A DNA stretch of 64,000 bases, taken from contig SBGP01000009.1 of assembly GCA_006226595.1 (NCBI GenBank), positions 91,483 through 155,482 on the forward strand, read 5' to 3'. Positions within the stretch are counted from its first letter, which is position 1. Each line of letters begins with the position of its first letter. The translations under genes and the position numbers were made by a program. Of the stretch, positions 58,879-64,000 are shown piece after piece. The notes under the pieces were generated by a model. That model did not search any database. It was given only the letters and a program-made list of their open reading frames with translations, and was not told where the DNA came from. This DNA comes from Deltaproteobacteria bacterium. Its GTDB lineage: Bacteria; Myxococcota_A; UBA796; GCA-2862545.

Positions 58879-60652
58879 GCGCGAGCCAGTCTTCGACGGC
58901 GTAGAACCTCATACCCAGGGCTTCGGCGACCGAAGCGTCCGCCCGACTGGCACCGACCATCACACTCCGAGCCGGGTCCAGCCCACCCTCGACCACCGCC
59001 TGCACCGCGAGTCCCGCGTAGGGCTTACGGCAGAAGCAGACCGGCGCGCCGCTCGGGTGGCCACACCAGTACGTACGCGCGTGCGGCAGGACCTCGGCCA
59101 CGCGCGCGAACATGGCGCTCACGTCGTCCTCGCTCCGGTCGCCGTCTCGATGCAGGACCACCAGCCGCGGCTCGCCGCGCAAGCGTGTGAGCACGGCCTC
59201 GTCGAACACCACATCACCCGCGTCGAGCGGACGCTTCTTTCCCCGAGCACTCGACCACAGCACATCGGCGTGCACGAAACAGCCTGGCTCGCCCGTCCAC
59301 GGGGCCCGCTCGAAGGGCACCTCGTCCACCACGAAGCCCTCCTCGGCCCGTGGCGCCTCGAAGTGGCGGCGGTAGCGCAGCAGGGCGCTCGGTCCGAAGC
59401 TGTTTGCGTACTGCTTGCCCGCCTCGGCGATCTCGGCGGGACCGAGCATGTGTCCGTGGCGCGCCACCATACGCAGGCTCGCGTTCACCGCAGCCTGCGT
59501 CTCGTCGGTGGCCAGCCACAGGCAGCGGGCTGAGACGCCGCGTGCCCACGCAGTCTCGACCACGCGGTTGCGACTCGCCCGGTCCGGATAGGTGTTGTCG
59601 AGCACGACCCGCCGCCGGCCCTCGGCGAGCAGCGCGTCGAGCTTGGGAAGCAGGTCGTTGAGGCTTCCGCCCTCGTCGTCGCGATTCAGGCGCGCGTAGC
59701 CCTCATCGACAAGGGAGCGGGCGAGCGAAGACTTGCCCGCCGCCGGGTAGCCCATGAGCAGCACGACCTCGCCGGGCGAAGACGCCGAAGGACGGCGCGC
59801 TTCGGTGGGCACGCGGAGAACACGCCCCGCGGGGAAGGCCTCGTCGAGTCGCCCCCAGTCCGCGCCGTCGAGGACCACGCCCTCGGACGCAAGGCTGTCG
59901 CGCACACTCGCCGGACGCGTCGCCCCCACAAGCGGCACGATGCGCGGATCCAGCCCGCGAACCCAGGCGAGCGCGATCTGATGCGGACTGACGCCGTGCT
60001 TGGCGGCCAGCTCGAGGAGGAGTGGGTCTCTCGCGACGCGGTGCCGCGCCCGAGTACCCCCGAACGGGCTGTGCGCGTACACCGTAAGGCCAGCGTCCAG
60101 TGCCCGGCGAACGACGCCGTTTCGCAGGGACTCGTCCTCGTAGACGCTGATGCCCACCTGAATCGCAGTGATGGGCACGATGCGCTGTGCTTCCTCGAGC
60201 TCGTGGACCCGAACGTTGCACAGGCCAATCTCGCGGACCACACCGGCCTGTCGCAGCTTCTTCAGGGCCCGCACGCTGGTTCCGAGCTTGGTGCGCGGAT
60301 CCGGCGCATGGAGCAGGTACAGGTCGATGGCGTCGACAGCGAGCGCCTCGCGGGAGCCCTCGGCGGCCGCGAGCAGCGACCCAGCGCGTCCGTCGGGGAC
60401 CCACGCGCCCTTCGGCCGGGACAAGCCGCCCTTCGTGCACACGACCACCTCGTGCCGGGGCCCGTCCCAGGCGGCCAGGGCCTCGGCAATCAGGGCCTCG
60501 TTGTGGTGCAGGTCGCCGTCGTCGAGCGCGTACACATCGGCGGTGTCGAGCAGCCGCACACCGCCGTCCAGGGCGGCGTGGAGAACGGCCAGCGCCTGCT
60601 CGCGCGAAGGCCGGTCCTTGGTGGACAGCCGCATGCAACCCAGGCCGATCAT
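58868..60652 (-). CDS. AKR / polynucleotide-kinase-like / degenerate HAD fusion protein
   Basis: A 594-aa three-part protein. Residues about 1-285: aldo-keto reductase barrel, tetrad Asp36, Tyr41 (DTADVY), Lys74, His115 (LLHAPD). Residues about 290-455: P-loop GYPAAGKSS (301-309) with NRDDEGG, VVLDNTYPDRASR and YRRHFEAP segments closely paralleling the kinase domain of PNKP-type 5'-polynucleotide kinases. Residues about 457-594: a HAD-phosphatase-like domain with the GmhB-style zinc/Lys segment CGHPSGAPVCFCRKP, but the nucleophile Asp of motif I is replaced (FVHADVLW) and motif IV is degenerate, so phosphatase activity is unlikely. ATG 60652 (GGAG upstream) is preferred to GTG 60664. Confidence 0.87.
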   Translation of the reverse strand: MIGLGCMRLSTKDRPSREQALAVLHAALDGGVRLLDTADVYALDDGDLHHNEALIAEALAAWDGPRHEVVVCTKGGLSRPKGAWVPDGRAGSLLAAAEGSREALAVDAIDLYLLHAPDPRTKLGTSVRALKKLRQAGVVREIGLCNVRVHELEEAQRIVPITAIQVGISVYEDESLRNGVVRRALDAGLTVYAHSPFGGTRARHRVARDPLLLELAAKHGVSPHQIALAWVRGLDPRIVPLVGATRPASVRDSLASEGVVLDGADWGRLDEAFPAGRVLRVPTEARRPSASSPGEVVLLMGYPAAGKSSLARSLVDEGYARLNRDDEGGSLNDLLPKLDALLAEGRRRVVLDNTYPDRASRNRVVETAWARGVSARCLWLATDETQAAVNASLRMVARHGHMLGPAEIAEAGKQYANSFGPSALLRYRRHFEAPRAEEGFVVDEVPFERAPWTGEPGCFVHADVLWSSARGKKRPLDAGDVVFDEAVLTRLRGEPRLVVLHRDGDRSEDDVSAMFARVAEVLPHARTYWCGHPSGAPVCFCRKPYAGLAVQAVVEGGLDPARSVMVGASRADASVAEALGMRFYAVEDWLALTV

Positions 60653-60682
60653 CGTCTTCTCCACGGGCGCGACTACGCGCCC

Positions 60683-61507
60683 TCACTGCTGGCAGGACGG
60701 GCACCACCAGGTCGTCCGTCCGGACTGGGCGAGCTTGGCGACGTCGCCCTCACACCGAGGACAACGATGCTGTCCGTACACCGAGAACGGGTTCTCGCCG
60801 CCCTGGGTCACGTACTGGAACTCGTCGGTGTCCTGCGTGCGAATCGCCTCGTCGAGCTGCGCGGGCAGCTCTTCCGCGAGTCGCGCGAGCTCCGCCGGAG
60901 TGAGGTCGTCCCCTGCCCGCTCGGGCGAGATGCCCGACCGCCACAGCGCCTCGGCGGCGTGGATGTTGCCAACCCCCGCGAGGCGCGCCTGGTCGAGCAG
61001 CGTGACCTTCACCGGGCGCCTGCCGCGGAGCAGGTACCCGAGCTCCTCGGCGTTCGGCGGGTTCAGCCAGGCGTCGGGTCCGAGGCCCTCGGCGAGCTCA
61101 CGAGGCACGTCTTCCGAGGGCACCACGCAGCCGAAGCGCCGACTGTCGAGGAACCACAGGGTCCGTCCGTCGAGCACCAGCCCCAGCTTCGCGAACCGCG
61201 GCGGTTCGTCCGCGGGGGCACGCCTCACCCACTGACCGGTCATGCCGAGGTGCAGCTGGAGTCCGCGGGGAGCCTCGCCAAAGGTCCAGCCGAGGCGCTT
61301 GCCGAGCCGCATCGGCTCGTCCGCCGCACGACCGACCACCGCGGCCTCGAGCGCGCGAACTCCGTCCGGGTGCGCATCGCGCGGCATGGTGGAGCGCTTG
61401 TGGCGAATCGCGGCGGCATCGAGCACGCGCACCTCGCGCACCACGTCCCCCGCGGTCCAGCGGGACAGCTGGCGTCTGGCGATCTCGACTTCGGGAAGCT
61501 CGGGCAT
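60683..61507 (-). CDS. mutM: Formamidopyrimidine-DNA glycosylase
   Basis: A 274-aa repair enzyme that excises 8-oxoguanine and nicks the site. N-terminal PELPEVE with Pro2 nucleophile and Glu3, Lys in GKRLGWTF, H2TH domain (DQARLAGVGNIHAAEALW) and the C-terminal zinc finger CPRC-x15-CPSC are all present. It lies 30 bp upstream of the fusion gene on the same strand, so a single transcript with the polynucleotide-kinase-like protein, also DNA-end-processing chemistry, is suggestive. Confidence 0.93.
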   Translation of the reverse strand: MPELPEVEIARRQLSRWTAGDVVREVRVLDAAAIRHKRSTMPRDAHPDGVRALEAAVVGRAADEPMRLGKRLGWTFGEAPRGLQLHLGMTGQWVRRAPADEPPRFAKLGLVLDGRTLWFLDSRRFGCVVPSEDVPRELAEGLGPDAWLNPPNAEELGYLLRGRRPVKVTLLDQARLAGVGNIHAAEALWRSGISPERAGDDLTPAELARLAEELPAQLDEAIRTQDTDEFQYVTQGGENPFSVYGQHRCPRCEGDVAKLAQSGRTTWWCPSCQQ

Positions 61508-61604
61508 GGCTCCCCACTAGCCCGATCTGCGCGCGGTGGGCCGTTCCCCCGCCGGTCATGCGCGCGCAACTCCGCGTCCAGCGGCGCACCATTGATCGCG
61601 ACGC

Positions 61605-61620
61605 GGGCAGCCCTTAGGCT
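61605..61620 (+). promoter_or_regulatory. Small GC hairpin in the PEBP leader
   Basis: GCAGCC-CTTA-GGCTGC forms a perfect 6-bp stem with a four-base loop, 14 bp before the Shine-Dalgarno of the PEBP gene. It could be a leader structure; in GC-rich DNA it may also be chance. Confidence 0.3.
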
Positions 61621-61643
61621 GCACGACCGAACCTGGAGGCCCC

Positions 61644-62276
61644 ATGCTGCTGCGGAGCGATAGCTTCAAGCCCTACGACTACTTCGACGCGCGGCTCGCG
61701 TTTGGCAAGCACGACCCCGAGTCGCACTTCGCCTTCGCCGGCAACAAGAACCCGCACCTCGCCTGGTCGGACGTGCCGGAGGGCACGAAGTCCTTCGCGC
61801 TGCTGTGCTGGGACCCGGACGTGCCGAGCGTGGGCGATGACGTGAACCAGGAAGGCAAGACCGTGCCGCTGGACCTGCCCCGCGTGGACTTCTTCCACTG
61901 GGTCGTATGCGATCTGCCGGCGGACCTCCGCGAGATCGCGGAAGGCAGCCACAGTGACGGCATCACCAGCAAGGGCAAGCCCGCGGGGGCCACCGTCGAT
62001 GGCGGCGTGCACGGCAGCAACAACTACACCCAGTGGTTCGCGGGCAATCCCGACATGGGCGGCACCTACTGCGGCTACGACGGCATGGCGCCGCCGTGGA
62101 ACGACGAGCGCGTGCACGGGTACCGCTTCGCGGTGTACGCCCTCGACGTCGAGACGCTCGGCCTGTCCGGCGCGTTCACGGGCCCGGACGTGCGGTCGGC
62201 GATGGAAGGCCACGTGCTCGGCTCCGCGCTGTTGATCGGCCTGTACGCCATCAACCCCGACGCGCGTCAGAAGTAG
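61644..62276 (+). CDS. PEBP-family (YbhB/YbcL-like) protein
   Basis: A 210-aa phosphatidylethanolamine-binding-protein-fold protein. The conserved DPDVP and DFFHWVVCDLP segments that line the anion site are present, as is the GTYCGYDGMAPP pattern before the C-terminal strand. Bacterial members have no fixed function. Start ATG 61644 is 4-5 bp after GGAGG. It precedes the IMPACT gene by 2 bp on the same strand. Confidence 0.88.
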   Translation: MLLRSDSFKPYDYFDARLAFGKHDPESHFAFAGNKNPHLAWSDVPEGTKSFALLCWDPDVPSVGDDVNQEGKTVPLDLPRVDFFHWVVCDLPADLREIAEGSHSDGITSKGKPAGATVDGGVHGSNNYTQWFAGNPDMGGTYCGYDGMAPPWNDERVHGYRFAVYALDVETLGLSGAFTGPDVRSAMEGHVLGSALLIGLYAINPDARQK

Positions 62277-62278
62277 GC

Positions 62279-62878
62279 TTGGCCCGCTTCTCCACCGTCT
62301 CGGATGCCCTGGTCTTCGAGGAGGACCTCATCAAGGGGTCCCGCTTCGTGGCCCTGGTCGAGCCCGTGGACGACGAGGAGCAGGCACTCGCGCACGTCGA
62401 CGCGTGCAGGACGCGCTGGCCTGGGGCGACGCATCACTGCTGGGCCTTCGCCTTGGCGGATGGCCGCACCCGGAGCAGCGACGACGGCGAACCGGGTGGC
62501 TCCGCGGGGCGACCCATCCTCGCGCAGATCGAGGGGCACGGCGTGACCAACGTCGCGGTCGTGGTCGTTCGCTGGTACGGGGGCACGAAGCTCGGTGTGG
62601 GCGGGCTGATCCGCGCGTACGGCGGGACCGCCGGCAAGGCACTCGACCGCTGCGACGTCGTCGAGGTCATCCCCCGGCTTCGGCTCGTGGTCGCGCACAG
62701 CTACGACGACACCGGCCCGGTGCAGGCCGTGGTCGGCTCTCGCGGCCTCGAGGTCGTCGACACCCAGTGGGGTGCCGGCGTGCGCATGACCGTGTCGGTC
62801 ACCGAGGAGGAAGCCGAGGCGGTGACGCGTGACTTCGTCGACCGCACCGCGGGTCGCGCCGACGTCACGGTCGAATAG
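62279..62878 (+). CDS. yigZ: YigZ/IMPACT-family protein
   Basis: A 199-aa protein of the IMPACT N-terminal family, thought to bind RNA or ribosomes. The signature DDGEPGGSAGRPIL and the strand VVVRWYGGTKLGVGGLIRAYG are intact, and a ferredoxin-like C-terminal domain follows. The best-placed start is TTG at 62279, two bases after the PEBP stop, giving the length of the family; no better start exists nearby. RBS is weak (AGTAGG). Confidence 0.87.
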   Translation: MARFSTVSDALVFEEDLIKGSRFVALVEPVDDEEQALAHVDACRTRWPGATHHCWAFALADGRTRSSDDGEPGGSAGRPILAQIEGHGVTNVAVVVVRWYGGTKLGVGGLIRAYGGTAGKALDRCDVVEVIPRLRLVVAHSYDDTGPVQAVVGSRGLEVVDTQWGAGVRMTVSVTEEEAEAVTRDFVDRTAGRADVTVE

Positions 62879-62965
62879 GCGCGGCGTGAACGCAGCGCTC
62901 GCGTAAAGGGCTGCCCGCCTCCCCTCACCCGCGGTAGGGTCGCGGTTCACGCAAGGAGAGGTGTC

Positions 62966-63562
62966 ATGGAGCACGAGGCTTTCGTCGATCGCGTCCTTCA
63001 GCGGCTGTCGTCCAGCCCCCCGACCGCGTTCTCGTTCCAGAGCTGGAAGCACGCGGGTCGCCCGACCGAGGAAGGCTTCGGGATCATGCCGATCGCCGGC
63101 GTCGACCCGGAGAAGGTCGCGGGCGCGGTCATGGACCTCGACCACTACGTCGGCAATGTCGAGCACGTCTCCGAGTGCCGCATCATCGCCGACGACCGCT
63201 TCTCGCCGCCGGCCTCCGCGCGCTTCTACCAGCGCGTCGACATCCCGCTGCTCGGAGCAGTGCAGCACGAGCTCGCCCTCCACGACCTCGGCGAGAAGGG
63301 TGGCTACCGCGTGCTCGCGTGGCACGTGCTCCGCGGCGAGACCGATGCTCTCGACGCGAAGAAGGGCTTCCGCAGCGACTACAACCACGGCGCGTGGTTC
63401 GCCGCACCCGGTGTGCTCGGCTACGCGCTGGGCTCCGCCCCCAAGCGGGACGACGTGGGCTTCCTCAAGTGGAAGGCCCTGACCCGCGGTGCGGATGCCG
63501 CCGCCTCGCGCGTTCTCAAGGCGAACATCGAGGGCATGGCCGCGTGGGCCGCTCGTCGGTGA
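62966..63562 (+). CDS. SRPBCC/START-like protein of unknown function
   Basis: A 198-aa protein. The arrangement of a helix, long curved sheet and C-terminal helix, with VAGAVMDLDHYVGNVEHVSECRII and GALFKADV-like strands, suggests a helix-grip (START/SRPBCC) lipid-binding fold, which is an inference from pattern only. ATG 62966 follows AGGAG at 7 bp. Overlaps the next small gene by GTGA. Confidence 0.75.
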   Translation: MEHEAFVDRVLQRLSSSPPTAFSFQSWKHAGRPTEEGFGIMPIAGVDPEKVAGAVMDLDHYVGNVEHVSECRIIADDRFSPPASARFYQRVDIPLLGAVQHELALHDLGEKGGYRVLAWHVLRGETDALDAKKGFRSDYNHGAWFAAPGVLGYALGSAPKRDDVGFLKWKALTRGADAAASRVLKANIEGMAAWAARR

Positions 63563-63804
63563 TCGAGGTCCTGCACCGCAACCGCTTCCGGCCCGTGGAC
63601 GACGCTCGGATCGAGCGCATCTCCTCCAACGCGTGGACGGTGCGCATCCCGGTGAGCTCGCCGATCCACAAAGCCGTGCGCCGCAACCCCACCGCCGAAG
63701 GCTGGGATGGCGCCGTGTTCCTCATCGAGGACACGGAGACCGAACCCGCGCTCGGCAGTGCCGTGCGCGGTGGCTTCGTCGAGATCAGCGCCTTCTCGCT
63801 GTGA
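63559..63804 (+). CDS. Small protein of unknown function
   Basis: An 81-aa protein beginning at GTG 63559 that overlaps the previous stop by GTGA. It is beta-rich, with no Cys or signal peptide, and no family is recognised. Coupling to the START-like gene implies a joint role. The longer frame upstream is the shadow of that gene. Confidence 0.62.
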   Translation: MIEVLHRNRFRPVDDARIERISSNAWTVRIPVSSPIHKAVRRNPTAEGWDGAVFLIEDTETEPALGSAVRGGFVEISAFSL

Positions 63805-63837
63805 CGCCCGCGGACACGCGGGTTAAGCCGGCACCGT

Positions 63838-63914
63838 CGGGGTGTAGCGCAGCCTGGTAGCGCACCTGCTTTGGGAGCAGGCGGTCGTCCGTTCGAATCG
63901 GACCACCCCGACCA
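63838..63914 (+). tRNA. tRNA-Pro (anticodon UGG)
   Basis: A 77-nt cloverleaf with acceptor stem CGGGGTG/CACCCCG, anticodon stem CCTGC/GCAGG around loop TTTGGGA (anticodon TGG at 63872-63874), TTCGAATC T-loop, and an encoded 3' CCA. Reads proline codons CCA and, by wobble, others. Confidence 0.97.
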
Positions 63915-63925
63915 CTTTTGCCGCC

Positions 63926-64000
63926 GACCGCCTGTGGGCGAAAGCCCGGGTCCCCGGACGCGAAGCGAACGGGGAAGCCCGGGTCGTACGGCAGGCGGTC
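63926..64000 (+). repeat. Structured repeat or RNA after tRNA-Pro, cut by the window end
   Basis: GACCGCCTG (63926-63934) and CAGGCGGTC (63992-64000) are perfect inverted arms. Between them: a GGGC-GAAA-GCCC hairpin with a GNRA loop (63936-63947), TCCCCG/CGGGGA arms (63951-63956, 63970-63975) with a small CGC-GAA-GCG inside, and two direct copies of AAGCCCGGGTC (63942, 63975). The outer stem may continue past the window. It is downstream of the tRNA and could be a processed RNA, a REP-like element or a terminator complex. Confidence 0.5.

Noticed and set aside
1..64000. CRISPR arrays, insertion sequences, integrases, phage or conjugation genes
   Set aside because: No regularly spaced repeats with unique spacers, no transposase or integrase motif and no flanking direct repeats were seen.

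Overview
The window is GC-rich, gene-dense chromosomal DNA with 54 supported protein genes, one tRNA and no sign of phage, insertion sequence, integrase or CRISPR array. The content points to a Myxococcota-like (deltaproteobacterial) predator or saprophyte. It has four Ser/Thr kinase-family proteins, most with a C-terminal membrane anchor and Pro-rich linker. It also has a zinc-ribbon/membrane/TPR protein, several lipoproteins of unknown function, and an M14 peptidase ending in a DTG-rich stretch plus a MYXO-CTERM-like Cys/hydrophobic/Arg tail. The lineage is an inference from these traits, not from a marker gene.

Layout. 0-6.4 kb: J-domain co-chaperone, a giant kinase-cyclase-ATPase-TPR protein and a membrane-tethered HtrA-type protease. 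6.4-9.7 kb: purine catabolism (allantoinase and a urate hydroxylase of the PuuD type whose C-terminus is a cupredoxin-like domain, not cytochrome c). 9.8-11.4 kb: an iron-sulfur photolyase. 11.6-14.7 kb: a tightly coupled trio (alpha-oxoamine synthase, a lysine-free ADC-like protein, a sulfotransferase) that looks like a small lipid or natural-product pathway. 14.7-25 kb: M23 peptidase, kinase, M14 peptidase, lipoproteins, an AlkB-like dioxygenase and a penicillin-acylase-type lipoprotein. 25-28.4 kb: hemerythrin-like protein, Hpt protein and a GGDEF/EAL protein. 28.4-33.3 kb: amidase, peroxiredoxin, zinc-ribbon/TPR protein and a DUF4301-like protein. 33.4-37.6 kb: a CrtI/retinol-saturase-like oxidoreductase, TetR, fold-III PLP enzyme and PPP phosphatase in one coupled operon, preceded by a striking 12-bp-phased operator. 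38.3-39.6 kb: Coq4-like protein and TetR, also with a palindromic operator. 39.6-43.4 kb: xanthine dehydrogenase xdhAB. 43.5-55.8 kb: lipoproteins, beta-barrels, a pseudokinase, a kinase with an external beta domain, a CsgG-like secretory operon and a CAP-domain lipoprotein. 55.8-64 kb: fused aspartate kinase/diaminopimelate decarboxylase, YkgJ, a three-part aldo-keto reductase/polynucleotide-kinase-like/HAD-like protein, MutM, PEBP, IMPACT/YigZ, two small proteins, tRNA-Pro(UGG) and a structured repeat cut off by the window end.

Genes working together. XdhAB (xanthine to urate), PuuD (urate oxidation) and allantoinase give most of a purine-degradation route, although in two loci 30 kb apart. 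The FeS photolyase, AlkB-like dioxygenase and MutM are three separate DNA-repair functions. Very many neighbours overlap by 1-4 bases (ATGA, GTGA or TGATG junctions), so translational coupling is the main organising principle. GTG and even TTG starts backed by strong Shine-Dalgarno sequences are common.

Most worth a second look: the PuuD-cupredoxin fusion; the AKR/PNK/HAD fusion; the oxoamine synthase/ADC-like/sulfotransferase operon; the phased TetR operator; and the membrane-anchored pseudokinase with its tiny TTG-initiated membrane partner.
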